Origin: Saccharothrix espanaensis DSM 44229
GTDB lineage: Bacteria; Actinomycetota; Actinomycetes; Mycobacteriales; Pseudonocardiaceae
Direction of reading: 5' to 3'
Length of the DNA stretch: 64,000 bases
Assembly: GCF_000328705.1 (NCBI RefSeq)
Contig: NC_019673.1
Coordinates: 5,890,001 to 5,954,000, forward strand
The position numbers were made by a program, and so were the translations under genes. This document shows positions 55,727 through 64,000 of this stretch, in pieces. The notes beneath the pieces are model-generated. The model did no database searches, was not told the DNA's origin, and was given only the letters and a program-made list of their open reading frames with translations. The stretch's first letter is position 1, and every line of letters begins with the position of its first letter.

Positions 55727-55905
55727 CGCAGCGCTGACGCGGTCGGGCCGGGGCCAGAGCGGCCACAACTCCAGCAGGCCCGCCGGCGGTGGCAAGCCAC
55801 CGATCACGTTCCCGCACGACCACACCCGTCTCCAGCAAGACCGCGAATCGCCGGAAAGCACGCCTGATCCGGAATGGACCGTGCGGTAGCGGGCATGTCT
55901 GTGAT

Positions 55906-56967
55906 GTGAAAGGGACAAGCGTAAGCAGGCGGCTGTCGTACGTGCTCCCGCTGCGGTGGAACGACGACAGCGGACTCGACGAGCTGACCGACTACCTGCG
56001 GTGGCTCGCGGAGCGGTGTCAGGTCGTCGTCGCGGACGGTTCGCCCGAGCCGCACTTCACACGTCACGCGCAACGGTGGAACAGATGGGTCACCCACCTC
56101 CGGGTGCCCACAGTGACCGGGGCGAGCAACGGGAAAGTGGTCGGGGTCTGCCACGGCGTGCGGGTTGCCGTGCACGACAGGGTGGTCATCGCCGACGACG
56201 ACGTGCGCTACGACGACACCGCACTACGGCGTGTCGGAGAGGTGCTGGACAGCTCAGACCTCGTGGTGCCGCAGAACTACTTCGGCGCGTTGCCGTGGCA
56301 CGCCCGGTGGGACACCGCCCGGACCCTTCTGAACCGGGCGTTCTCCGGTGACTACCCCGGCACGTTCGGGGTCAGCCGCACGACGTTCCTGGCCATGGGC
56401 GGGTACCGCGACGACGTCCTGTTCGAGAACCTCGAACTGATGCGCACCCTGGCGGTAGCCGGTGGTCGGATCGCCCGCGCCCCCGACCTGTTCGTCCGGC
56501 GCACACCTCCCACAGCCCGGCACTTCTGGTCCCAGCGGGTCCGCCAGGCCTACGACAGCCTGGCCCAACCCGTGCGCTGTTGCGTCGAACTCGCCGTGCT
56601 GCCCGCCGTGGGCGTGGCGATCGCACGGAACAGCACCGCGAAGGTCACGAGTTTCCTGGCCCTGTCCGGAGTCCTAGTGGCTGAACTGGGCCGTCGTCGA
56701 CACGGCGGGACTCAGGTCTTCCCCGCCACGACGGCGGTCTTCGCGCCACTGTGGATCGCCGAAAGGGCCGTGTGCGTCTGGATCGCACTCGCCCGGAGAG
56801 TTCTGCTCGGCGGCGTGCGCTACCACGGTGGACGCCTGCCGACCGCAGCGCACTCGAAGCGGTGGCTGAGCAAGCGCCGTGCTTCCCGACCAGGGGACGG
56901 CAGTGCGCTGACATCACCCGACGGCGCTCGCCCAGTCCACAGTGGATGCCGCCCGGCGCCCCGGTAG
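55906..56967 (+). CDS. Family 2-type glycosyltransferase with C-terminal membrane helices
   Basis: 353 residues. The N-terminal GT-A fold (LSYVLPLRWNDDS start) has an acidic DDD motif (VVIADDDVRYDD) for metal/nucleotide-sugar binding and GDYPGTFGVSRTTFLAMGGY for acceptor recognition. Two or three hydrophobic helices near 235-300 (CVELAVLPAVGVAIA; VFAPLWIAERAVCVWIAL). It probably transfers a sugar onto a lipid-linked acceptor. GTG at 55906 lacks a good ribosome site, so the start is uncertain. Confidence 0.78.
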   Translation: MKGTSVSRRLSYVLPLRWNDDSGLDELTDYLRWLAERCQVVVADGSPEPHFTRHAQRWNRWVTHLRVPTVTGASNGKVVGVCHGVRVAVHDRVVIADDDVRYDDTALRRVGEVLDSSDLVVPQNYFGALPWHARWDTARTLLNRAFSGDYPGTFGVSRTTFLAMGGYRDDVLFENLELMRTLAVAGGRIARAPDLFVRRTPPTARHFWSQRVRQAYDSLAQPVRCCVELAVLPAVGVAIARNSTAKVTSFLALSGVLVAELGRRRHGGTQVFPATTAVFAPLWIAERAVCVWIALARRVLLGGVRYHGGRLPTAAHSKRWLSKRRASRPGDGSALTSPDGARPVHSGCRPAPR

Positions 56968-56979
56968 CGACATCCGAGA

Positions 56980-58122
56980 TCACGCCGCGGTGTCCGGTAG
57001 CCAGTCGTGGCCCGTGTCCCGGCTCAGGATCGTCACCACGTCCTCCAAGCGCCCGCGCCGCTGGAACGCCTTGCGTTGGCGGACGGCGCCGTTGCCGTTC
57101 TGGAGGACCTTCGTGGACAGGGCGTTGACCGCGCGCAGCTCCCCGCTTCGGCGCAGTGCCGGCCGGACGTGGCGGATCAGCCGCCGCAGCAGGTGGGCGG
57201 CCGGGACGCGGTGGTTGGTGAACAGGTCGATGCCGTCGCCCTCGATGCCGTCGTGCGCGGCGCGCCAGTAGGCCGCGCGCAACGCCTCGGTGGTGACCGG
57301 CAGCCCCTGGTCACCTTGGCGGACAGCCCCCAGCGCGGTGCTGACCAGGGCACGCACCAGGGCGGCGAGCAGGATCGACTCGTCGACCGTGGCGGGCACG
57401 TCGGAGACCCGGACCTCGACGGTGGGCAGGTGGTCCGACGGCCGCACGTCCCAGTACACCATCGCCGGGTCCAGCACCGCTCCGCTGTCGATCATCATGT
57501 CCAGCACGGCGTCGTAGTGGCCGGCGGACGTGAAGTACGGCGGCGCGCCGGAACACGGCCAGCGGCTGTTGAGCACCGACCGCCAGCTCGCGTAGCCGGT
57601 GTCGACGCCTTGGTGGATCGGCGAGTTGGCGGTCAACGCGAGCAGGACCGGCAACCAGGGCCGCAGGTGGTTGCACACCTGCACCGCAGTCTCCCGGTCC
57701 GGCACCGAGACGTGCACGTGACAGCCGCACACGCCGTGCTCGGCCGCCAGCAGACCGTAGTCCCGCCCGATCCGCCGGTAGCGGTCCGAGTCGCTGAAGG
57801 ACTGCCCCAGCGGTCCGGTCAGGGGCACGCCGACCGCGAGCAGCTGCGCTCCCGCCTGCAAGGCCGCAGCCGCGGCCGTCGACCGCGCGGTCAGCAGATG
57901 GCCACGCACCTCGCGCAGCGTGCGGCACACCGGTGTGTTGCTCTCCACCTGCACCCGGGTCAACTCGGGGCACAGGTCCGCGCCCAGCCGGTTGGCCAGG
58001 TCGACCACCTCACCGGCCACCGGGACGGGCGCACCGCTGTCCGGGTCGACGACCAGGAACTCCTCCTCCACCCCCAGGGTCGGCACTCCGATGTCCGAGA
58101 TGGGCTGATCAGCGTTGACCAT
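56980..58122 (-). CDS. YbdK-type carboxylate-amine ligase (second copy)
   Basis: 380-residue GCS2-family ligase. LGVEEEFLVVDPDSG with the Glu cluster, CGCHVHVSVPDRE, NHLRPWLPVLLALTANSP and LPTVEVRVSD match copy one at 52824. The C-terminus is longer and ends in a basic helix region. ATG at 58122 with AGGA six bases upstream. Unlike the first copy it stands alone and is not beside an HDO-type gene. Substrates unknown. Confidence 0.9.
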   Translation of the reverse strand: MVNADQPISDIGVPTLGVEEEFLVVDPDSGAPVPVAGEVVDLANRLGADLCPELTRVQVESNTPVCRTLREVRGHLLTARSTAAAAALQAGAQLLAVGVPLTGPLGQSFSDSDRYRRIGRDYGLLAAEHGVCGCHVHVSVPDRETAVQVCNHLRPWLPVLLALTANSPIHQGVDTGYASWRSVLNSRWPCSGAPPYFTSAGHYDAVLDMMIDSGAVLDPAMVYWDVRPSDHLPTVEVRVSDVPATVDESILLAALVRALVSTALGAVRQGDQGLPVTTEALRAAYWRAAHDGIEGDGIDLFTNHRVPAAHLLRRLIRHVRPALRRSGELRAVNALSTKVLQNGNGAVRQRKAFQRRGRLEDVVTILSRDTGHDWLPDTAA

Positions 58123-58490
58123 GGTGTCCTCACCGCTCGCAGGTGGCCGGCACGCAGGTGCGCCCGAGCACCGGCAGCACGCGCGCACGATGACGGCACG
58201 ATCCCGGCCCAAGGGCCCTGCGTTGGTGTCGGCACACTGCTTGGCCGACGAGAAGTCCCTCGCGCGGTCCGTTCGGATGAGCGGGAGCCCGGGTCGAGGG
58301 ACCACGGAATACCACTCACCGTCGGTGGCAAACCGGTTGTCGGACACCGGAATCCCAGCAGACCGGGGCCGTGCACGCGTCGGCGCAGGCGCGGAACGGT
58401 TCGAGGCCGGCGCGTTGCCGGGCGGCGCGGTCGATCACGTGGGTGGAGTCGAGTTCCGGCAGGCGATCCCGGAGCCGCGCGGGAGGTCCG
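58123..58490. other. Gene-free stretch between YbdK and GAF-ANTAR genes
   Basis: 368 bases without a supported frame. It holds the YbdK promoter side and the 3' end of the GAF-ANTAR transcript. No hairpin or RNA was recognised. Confidence 0.45.
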
Positions 58491-59066
58491 TCAATCGGCG
58501 GCGAGGAGGTCCTCCAGGAAGCGCTCGGCCAGGTCGCGGAGCTTGACGTTCTCGCGCTGCGACCGCGCGGCCAGCATCGCGAACGCCTCGTCCGCGCTTA
58601 CCCGGTGCACGGCCATGACGATGCCCTTGGCCTGGTCGATGACCGCCCGGGAAGCCAACGCCTGCCTCAGTTGAGCCGCCTGCTCACGAGCACGGAGGTA
58701 GCGGCGTGCGTTGCGCAACGCCGCCTCGACCGCGGTCGTGTACAGCTCCAGGAGCGCCACGTCGAGAGCCCGCAGACCGTCCGCGTGCCCGCTGTAGAGG
58801 TTGAGGGAAGCCGGTGTGTCCTCGTCGAAGCACAACGGCGCCGACAGGTAGCCGGCCACACCGAGCCCCTCGGCCTGCTCGGCGAAGGCCGGCCAGCGGT
58901 CCGGCAGCTCAGCCGCCACCGCGCGCACGACCTCGCCGATCCGCACGGCTTCCAGGCACGGTCCTTCCCCCGCCCGGTACTGCGCGACGTCCACTTCCGA
59001 CGCCTCTCGCCCGGTCGTCGCTCCGGTCACCGGACCGTCGTCGGACAGCAGAGTCACGCTCACCAT
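58491..59066 (-). CDS. GAF-ANTAR regulator, C-terminal part (split gene)
   Basis: 191 residues: most of a GAF domain (MVSVTLLSDDGPVTG ... YRAGEGPCLEAVRIGE ... GYLSAPLCFDED) and a complete ANTAR domain (LASRAVIDQAKGIVMAVHRV). The beginning of the GAF protein is in another frame (59060-59245). The ATG at 59066 overlaps the stop of that piece as ATGGTGA, so it could be made by reinitiation. Alternatively a one-base deletion broke a single gene, since the usual sequence would run straight through. Confidence 0.75.
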   Translation of the reverse strand: MVSVTLLSDDGPVTGATTGREASEVDVAQYRAGEGPCLEAVRIGEVVRAVAAELPDRWPAFAEQAEGLGVAGYLSAPLCFDEDTPASLNLYSGHADGLRALDVALLELYTTAVEAALRNARRYLRAREQAAQLRQALASRAVIDQAKGIVMAVHRVSADEAFAMLAARSQRENVKLRDLAERFLEDLLAAD

Positions 59067-59245
59067 GTCGGCGCCGGGACCGCGCGCACCACCTGGCGGC
59101 AGATCCGGTCGAGGATGATCGACAGGTCCTCTTCCTGGTCCAGGACCGCGGCCAACCCCTCCAACGCGCCGGTGATCTCGTCCAGCCGCCGGACCAGCGT
59201 CTCGGCGGCCTCGTCGTCCGCCGCACCCCGCGGTTCGCCGCCCAT
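59060..59245 (-). CDS. GAF-ANTAR regulator, N-terminal fragment
   Basis: 61 residues with a good GGAGGTG upstream of the ATG. It reads like the start of a GAF sensor protein (LVRRLDEITGALEGLAAVLD and ILDRICRQVVRAV) and then stops. The rest of the GAF domain continues one frame over at 59066. Adding one G near 59074 would restore a continuous reading frame. Probable frameshift, sequencing error or true gene split. Confidence 0.7.
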   Translation of the reverse strand: MGGEPRGAADDEAAETLVRRLDEITGALEGLAAVLDQEEDLSIILDRICRQVVRAVPAPTW

Positions 59246-59477
59246 CGCCCCACCTCCTCGGTCGGCACCGGCCGCCGCCCCGCTCCTGCGGACCGGCGTG
59301 AACCGCTGCCGTCATCCGCTGACGTTCCCCCGTTCGAAGGTAGCCACACCTTCCGGGCGATGGTGGACGCACCTGCCGTCGCCGGGGTGATCCGCCACGT
59401 CAGAGGTCGGTCGGAGGTCCGGCGGACGTCAGGCCGCCACCGGACACCCCCGCCCGAGGCGGGCGAACTCCTCCCGC

Positions 59478-59750
59478 TCAGTCCTGCGTTCCGGCCGACC
59501 GCAGGCGTGTGACGTGCATGCAGGCCGCAGTCATCAGCAGCAGGAAGCCCGCGAACACCAGAGGCAGGTGGACGACCGCTCCGCCGAGCAGGAAGGCGAA
59601 GCCGAGCACGGTGACCCACACCAGCACCGACCTGCGTCGGGTGGCCGTCACGGTCGGGTCCCTGCCTGCGAGCACCGAAGCGAGGGCCGGGTCGGTGTGT
59701 TCGAACCAACGCTCGATCCGGCGGAGTTGACGGCGTTCGTACCTGGTCAC
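59478..59750 (-). CDS. DUF3040 membrane protein
   Basis: 90 residues. Basic N-terminus (RYERRQLRRIERWFEHTDP), then a two-helix membrane hairpin (LVWVTVLGFAFLLGGAVV; LVFAGFLLLMTAACMHV), the DUF3040 layout. GTG start at 59750. It is immediately upstream of ctaD on the other side of a short gap but reads in the same direction. Function unknown. Confidence 0.85.
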   Translation of the reverse strand: MTRYERRQLRRIERWFEHTDPALASVLAGRDPTVTATRRRSVLVWVTVLGFAFLLGGAVVHLPLVFAGFLLLMTAACMHVTRLRSAGTQD

Positions 59751-59768
59751 CGAGTCCTCCGTGCGGTG

Positions 59769-61532
59769 TCAGTCGTCGTGATCGGCCTCGCGGTCGGTGG
59801 GGGCGAGGACCTTCTCGGTGGTCGGGTCGACCTCGACGTCGTCCTGGTTCTTGCGCAGGACGGAGTAGTGGGCCTCGTCGCGCATCCGTTCGGCCATGTG
59901 GGGGTAGTGCAGTTCGAACGCTGGGCGTTCGGACTTGATCCGGGGCAGTTCGGTGAAGTTGTGCCGGGGTGGCGGGCAGGAGGTGGCCCACTCCAGGGAA
60001 TTGCCGAAACCCCACGGGTCGTCGTGCTCGGCGTGGTCGCCGTAGCGGTAGCTGCGGAAGACGTTGTAGAGGAACGGCAGCGTGGAGGCCCCCAGCACGA
60101 ACGAGCCGATGGTGGAGACGGTGTTGAGGTCGGTGAACTGGTCGCTGGGCAGGTAGTCGGCGTAGCGGCGGGGCATGCCCTGGTTGCCCAGCCAGTGGTG
60201 GACCAGGAAGGTGAGGTGGAAGCCGATGAACGTGGTCCAGAAGTGGATCTTGCCCAGCTTCTCGTCGAGCATCCGGCCGGTCATCTTGGGGAACCAGAAG
60301 TAGATGCCGGCGTAGGTGGCGAACACGATCGTGCCGAACAGGACGTAGTGGAAGTGCGCGACGACGAAGTACGTGTCGTGGACGTGGAAGTCGATCGGCG
60401 GGGAGGCCAGCAGGATGCCGGACAGACCGCCGAACAGGAACGTGACCAGGAACCCGACGCTGAACAGCATCGGTGACTCGAAGGTGAGCTGCCCCTTCCA
60501 CATGGTGCCGATCCAGTTGAAGAACTTGATGCCGGTGGGGATGGCGATGATGAAGGTGGTGGCGGAGAAGAACAGCATCAGCACCGCGCCGGTCGCGTAC
60601 ATGTGGTGCGCCCAGACGATCACCGAGTACAGGGCGATGGCGATCGTCGCGTAGACCAGGCCCTTGTAGCCGAACAGGGGCTTGCGGCTGAACACGGGGA
60701 AGATCTCGCTGACGATGCCGAAGAACGGCAGCGCGACTATGTAGACCTCGGGGTGGCCGAAGAACCAGAACAGGTGCTGCCACAGGATCGCCCCGCCGTT
60801 GGCCGGGTCGAACACGTGCGCTCCCAGGTGGCGGTCGGCGAGCAGGCCGAGCAGCGCGGCGGTGAGGATCGGGAAGGCGACCAGCACCAGGATGGCCGTG
60901 ATGAGGATGTTCCAGGTGAAGATGGGCATCCGGAACATGGTCATGCCGGGCGCGCGCAGGCACACCACGGTCGTGATCATGTTGACCGCGCCGAGGATGG
61001 TGCCCAGGCCGCCGACGACCAGGCCGGTGATCCACAGGTCCGCCCCGACGCCCGGGGTGCGGGCGGCGCTGCTGAGCGGCGTGTAGGCGGTCCACCCGAA
61101 GTCGGGCGCGCCGGCGGGCGTGAGGAACGCGCTGACCGCGATCAGGCCGCCGAACAGGTAGAGCCAGTAGGACAGGGCGTTGAGGCGCGGGAACGCCACG
61201 TCCGGCGAGCCGATCTGCAACGGCAGGATGAAGTTGGCGAACCCGAACACGATCGGGGTGGCGTAGAGCAGCAGCATGACCGTGCCGTGCATGGTGAACA
61301 GCTGGTTGTACTGCTCGTTGGACAGGAACTGGAGCCCCGGCCGGGCCAGCTCGCCCCGCATCAGCAGCGCCAGCAGGCCGCCGACCAGGAAGAACCCGAA
61401 CGACGTCGTCAGGTACAGCAGGCCGATCTGCTTGTGGTCGGTGGTGGAGAACAGCCGCAGCAACGCCGACCCCTTGAGACGGGGCCGCGCGGCCTCACGG
61501 GGCACGATCGGCGTGGGTTTGAGCGTCGTCAT
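59769..61532 (-). CDS. ctaD: Cytochrome c oxidase subunit I
   Basis: 587-residue aa3-type terminal oxidase subunit (inner membrane). Twelve or so membrane helices; haem/copper ligands in HGTVMLL, HPEVY, AHHMY and HFHYVLFG; loops such as LFSTTDHKQIGLLYL and the actinobacterial C-terminus (RKNQDDVEVDPTTEKVL). ATG at 61532 with GAGG upstream; two earlier ATG codons are possible. Reduces O2 to water while pumping protons. Isolated from other cox genes in this window, as is common for extra ctaD copies in actinomycetes. Confidence 0.95.
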   Translation of the reverse strand: MTTLKPTPIVPREAARPRLKGSALLRLFSTTDHKQIGLLYLTTSFGFFLVGGLLALLMRGELARPGLQFLSNEQYNQLFTMHGTVMLLLYATPIVFGFANFILPLQIGSPDVAFPRLNALSYWLYLFGGLIAVSAFLTPAGAPDFGWTAYTPLSSAARTPGVGADLWITGLVVGGLGTILGAVNMITTVVCLRAPGMTMFRMPIFTWNILITAILVLVAFPILTAALLGLLADRHLGAHVFDPANGGAILWQHLFWFFGHPEVYIVALPFFGIVSEIFPVFSRKPLFGYKGLVYATIAIALYSVIVWAHHMYATGAVLMLFFSATTFIIAIPTGIKFFNWIGTMWKGQLTFESPMLFSVGFLVTFLFGGLSGILLASPPIDFHVHDTYFVVAHFHYVLFGTIVFATYAGIYFWFPKMTGRMLDEKLGKIHFWTTFIGFHLTFLVHHWLGNQGMPRRYADYLPSDQFTDLNTVSTIGSFVLGASTLPFLYNVFRSYRYGDHAEHDDPWGFGNSLEWATSCPPPRHNFTELPRIKSERPAFELHYPHMAERMRDEAHYSVLRKNQDDVEVDPTTEKVLAPTDREADHDD

Positions 61533-61904
61533 GACCATCCTCGACTCGACTGGTGCGGTGCGCAGGCCCACCGGCAGCAGACCGCTTCCACGTTTCCTGG
61601 CACGACCTCGAACCGCCTGCGACGCGCCCGACTACCCCGCAGCGGCCCGCTCACACCCGGCCGGCCGGAATTTCACCCGGTCCGGACGAATCGACGTGCG
61701 GGCGAGGTGTTCCCGCCCCGGACACCTCGCCACTCGTCCTCGGGCCGGGTCGACGAGGAGGTCGGCCGCCGGCCAACCGGCTTCCCGGGCACTCCGAACG
61801 GCCGCTCCAGCACCCGGCCCCGCGCCGCGCGCCCGCCGGCGCAGCACCGTGACCCCGACGGCCGGCGAGCGGTTGAGCGCGGCCCGCGTGGCAACCCAGG
61901 CTCC
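61533..61904. other. Divergent promoter region between ctaD and MBL-fold gene
   Basis: 372 bases between two divergent starts. No supported coding frame and no hairpin. It presumably carries the ctaD promoter and that of the MBL-fold gene. Confidence 0.5.
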
Positions 61905-62714
61905 ATGGACCAGCAGAACTCGCTGATGTTCGTGGGCAACGCCACCACGGTGCTCGAACTCGGCCCCTTCACCCTGCTCACCGACCCGAACTTCATCCGC
62001 CGCGGCCAGTGGAGCTACTTCGGCCAAGGTCTCGCCTCCCGCCGCCTCAAGGACCCCGCTCTCACCATCGACGAACTCCCCCGGCTGGACGCCGTCGTCG
62101 TCTCGCACCTGCACGGCGACCACTTCGACCGCGTCGCCGCCCGCTCCCTGGACCGCGACCTGCCGATCCTCACCACCTCGCACGCGGCCCGGAAGCTGGG
62201 CCGGCGCGGCTTCCGGGAGACCGTCGGCCTGGCGACCTGGTCCGACCTCACCCTCACCCGCGACGGTGCCTCGCTGACCGTCACGTCCCTGCCCGGCCGG
62301 CACGCGCTGGGCCCCCTGGCGAAGCTGCTCCCGCCGGTGATGGGCAGCATGGTCGAGTACCGCCCGCGCCCCGACGCCACGCCGCTGCGCGTCTACCTCA
62401 GCGGCGACACCCTGGTGCACCGCGAACTCCACGAGATCCGCGAGCGCTACCCGGCCATCGACGTGGCCGTGGTCCACCTGGGCGGCACGAAGGTCCTCGG
62501 CCTGCTGCTGACCATGGACGGCAAGCAGGGCGTCGACCTGCTGCACCTCCTCCGCCCCCGGCACGCCGTCCCCGTCCACTACGACGACTACGGCCTGATG
62601 AAGTCCCCGCTGTCGGACTTCGTCGCCGAGGTCGAACGGCGCGAACCGCCGGCCGCGGTCACGTGCGTCGACCGCGGCGGCCGGTTCACCTTCCCGTCGC
62701 ACCTCACCCGGTGA
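61905..62714 (+). CDS. MBL-fold metallohydrolase (UlaG-like)
   Basis: 269-residue metallo-beta-lactamase-fold hydrolase. N-terminal GNATTVLELGPFTLLTDP, the metal motif SHLHGDHFD (HxHxDH), a Ser-Gly-Asp (LSGDT) metal ligand and a later VHYDDYG His. Pattern is that of the L-ascorbate lactonase UlaG branch. The weak ribosome site leaves a few alternative starts. Its 3' end overlaps the 3' end of the convergent NRAMP gene by 11 bases. Substrate unknown. Confidence 0.85.
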   Translation: MDQQNSLMFVGNATTVLELGPFTLLTDPNFIRRGQWSYFGQGLASRRLKDPALTIDELPRLDAVVVSHLHGDHFDRVAARSLDRDLPILTTSHAARKLGRRGFRETVGLATWSDLTLTRDGASLTVTSLPGRHALGPLAKLLPPVMGSMVEYRPRPDATPLRVYLSGDTLVHRELHEIRERYPAIDVAVVHLGGTKVLGLLLTMDGKQGVDLLHLLRPRHAVPVHYDDYGLMKSPLSDFVAEVERREPPAAVTCVDRGGRFTFPSHLTR

Positions 62715-63936
62715 GCGTGCGGACCAGCAGGAACAGGTTCAACGCCGAGATCACCACCGCGCCCGCCACACCGAACAGGGTCGTGCCGCGCCGGTTCACC
62801 GCGCTGCCCATCACGTCCGCCCGCCGCCCCAGCAGCACCAGCGGCACCAGGGCGAACGGGATGCCGAACGACAGCACCACCTGGCTGAGCACGAGCGCCT
62901 GGGTCGGATCGACCCCTAGCGCCAGCACGGCCAACGCGGGCAGCATGGTCAGCAGCCGCCGCAACACCATCGGGATGCGCCGGCGCAGGAACCCCTCCAT
63001 GACCACCTGACCGGAGTACGTGCCGACGCTCGACGCGGCCAGCCCGGACGCCAGCAGCGCCAGCGCGAACGCCAACGCCGCGCCGGGCCCCAGCAGCGCG
63101 CCCAAGCCGGCGTGCATGTCCTCCAGCGACTCCCGCGCGGGCCCCGAGCCGTGGAACGCGCCCGCCGCCACGATGAGCATGCTCGCGTTCACCGCCCCGG
63201 CCACGCCCAGCGCCACCACGATGTCCGCCCGGCTGGCCCGCAGCACCCGCCGCCGCGCCGCCGGGTCGGTGGTGTGGTGCCGCTGGGTGAGCGCCGAGTG
63301 CAGGTAGATCACGTGCGGCATCACGGTCGCGCCGAGCATGCCGGTGGCCAGCAGCACGCTGTCCACCCCGGCGAACCCGGGCACGAGCCCCGCCGCCGCG
63401 CCGGTCGGCGGTCCCAGCCGCAGCGCCTGGTAGAGGAAACCGCCGAGCACCACCGCGAGCAGCCCGACGATCACCGACTCGAACCGCCGCCGGCGCAGCG
63501 GGGCCAGCGCGAGGATGCCCGCCGACACCACCGCCGTGATCAGCGCCGCGGGCAGCAGCGGCACGCCGAACAGCAGGTTCAGCGCCACCGCCGCGCCGAC
63601 GAACTCGGCCAGGTCAGTCGCCATCGCCACCAGTTCCGCCTGCGCCCACAGCAGCCCCGTCACCGGCCGGGAGTAGTGCTCCCGGCACAGCTCGGGCAGG
63701 TTGCGCCCGGTCACCACGCCGAGCTTCGCCGACTGGTACTGGACGAACATCGCCAACGCGCTCGCCCCCACGACCACCCAGAGCAGCAGGTGGCCGTGGG
63801 CGGCGCCGCCCGCCATGTTGGTGGCGAAGTTGCCCGGGTCGACGTAGGCCACCGCGATCACGAACGCGGGCCCCATGACCACGGCCGCCGAGCGCAGCCG
63901 CGCCACGACCGGCGTCCGCGACGGGGTGTCGACCAT
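62704..63936 (-). CDS. NRAMP-family divalent metal (Mn/Fe) transporter
   Basis: 410-residue proton-coupled metal importer. Family metal-binding loop in helix 1 is DPGNFATNMAGG, and the helix 6 MPH motif is present (GATVMPHVIYLHSAL). Eleven or so helices. Excellent GGAGGTGAC before the ATG. In actinobacteria such MntH-type importers take up Mn2+. The next gene upstream, cut by the window edge, might be its regulator. Confidence 0.92.
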   Translation of the reverse strand: MVDTPSRTPVVARLRSAAVVMGPAFVIAVAYVDPGNFATNMAGGAAHGHLLLWVVVGASALAMFVQYQSAKLGVVTGRNLPELCREHYSRPVTGLLWAQAELVAMATDLAEFVGAAVALNLLFGVPLLPAALITAVVSAGILALAPLRRRRFESVIVGLLAVVLGGFLYQALRLGPPTGAAAGLVPGFAGVDSVLLATGMLGATVMPHVIYLHSALTQRHHTTDPAARRRVLRASRADIVVALGVAGAVNASMLIVAAGAFHGSGPARESLEDMHAGLGALLGPGAALAFALALLASGLAASSVGTYSGQVVMEGFLRRRIPMVLRRLLTMLPALAVLALGVDPTQALVLSQVVLSFGIPFALVPLVLLGRRADVMGSAVNRRGTTLFGVAGAVVISALNLFLLVRTLTG

Positions 63937-63966
63937 GTCACCTCCTCCGAACCGGCGGTCCGGCCG

Positions 63967-64000
63967 TCACGTGAGCTTGCGGATGGCCTTCTCGATCAGC
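63967..64000 (-). CDS. C-terminal end of a further gene, cut by window edge
   Basis: Only the last codons are visible, ending LIEKAIRKLT before a TGA at 63967-63969. Same direction as the metal transporter and about 30 bases upstream of it, so they may form one operon. Identity cannot be told. Confidence 0.45.
   Translation of the reverse strand, partial: LIEKAIRKLT

Noticed and set aside
60603..61904. Long plus-strand frame upstream of the MBL gene
   Set aside because: It is antisense to ctaD and has no family match; the MBL protein starts at 61905.

Overview
The window is high-GC, densely packed actinobacterial DNA. GTGA/ATGA stop-start overlaps are frequent, GTG starts are common, and GAF-ANTAR proteins, DUF3040, DUF4342, DUF1360 and an NHLM-type peptide exporter are present. 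Gene content and style suggest a filamentous actinomycete of the Pseudonocardiales type (Saccharothrix/Actinosynnema-like). That placement is inference; no rRNA or other marker lies in the window. I recognised no tRNA, rRNA, CRISPR array, transposase or prophage.

Layout. (1) 1-3504: a sugar block. A ROK kinase (cut by the left edge, with a TTA codon at position 6) is coupled to 6-phosphogluconolactonase. Divergent to them is a ROK repressor, with a palindrome in front of its own start, coupled to a NUDIX hydrolase. (2) 3600-7100: a decayed pentapeptide-repeat gene, a LysR/SDR divergent pair and a second LysR. (3) 7155-25365: an 18-kb catabolic island. A divergent promoter region near 10 kb separates a hydrolase/SDR/SDR/RidA operon from a complete peptide-type ABC importer, which is followed by an aminotransferase and a D-2-hydroxyacid dehydrogenase. 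After a terminator and a small secreted SH3-like protein comes a six-gene overlapping operon on the minus strand: Gfo/Idh oxidoreductase, TldD, TldE, two DUF4438 paralogues and a GntR regulator. A perfect 22-bp palindrome precedes its first gene. The whole looks like uptake and breakdown of an unusual peptide or amide. (4) 25466-29107: a membrane protein, a formaldehyde-dehydrogenase-like Zn-ADH and an SRPBCC protein.

(5) 29544-35631: a compact bacteriocin/RiPP-type locus, the most interesting part. A 45-residue precursor with a double-glycine leader and a 13-residue cysteine-free core is followed by a perfect 14-bp hairpin. Then come an HlyD-like adaptor, a C39-peptidase ABC exporter and a second NHLM-type ABC transporter split into two overlapping genes. 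No maturation enzyme lies beside it. (6) 36127-42178: DUF4342, fragments, PPK2, a membrane protein and a solitary adenylation-thiolation-reductase (A-T-R) enzyme.

(7) 43163-47612: two coupled MEDS-domain proteins (STAS and HATPase) that look like a partner-switch pair, a methyltransferase, and a CYP152-type P450 peroxygenase with a promoter placed for a leaderless transcript. (8) 47758-59750: small acidic proteins, an M20 peptidase, three GAF-ANTAR loci (one broken by a frameshift), two YbdK-type carboxylate-amine ligases (one coupled to a haem-oxygenase-fold enzyme), DUF1360 and a glycosyltransferase. (9) 59769-64000: cytochrome c oxidase subunit I, an MBL-fold hydrolase, an NRAMP metal transporter and the last codons of one more gene.
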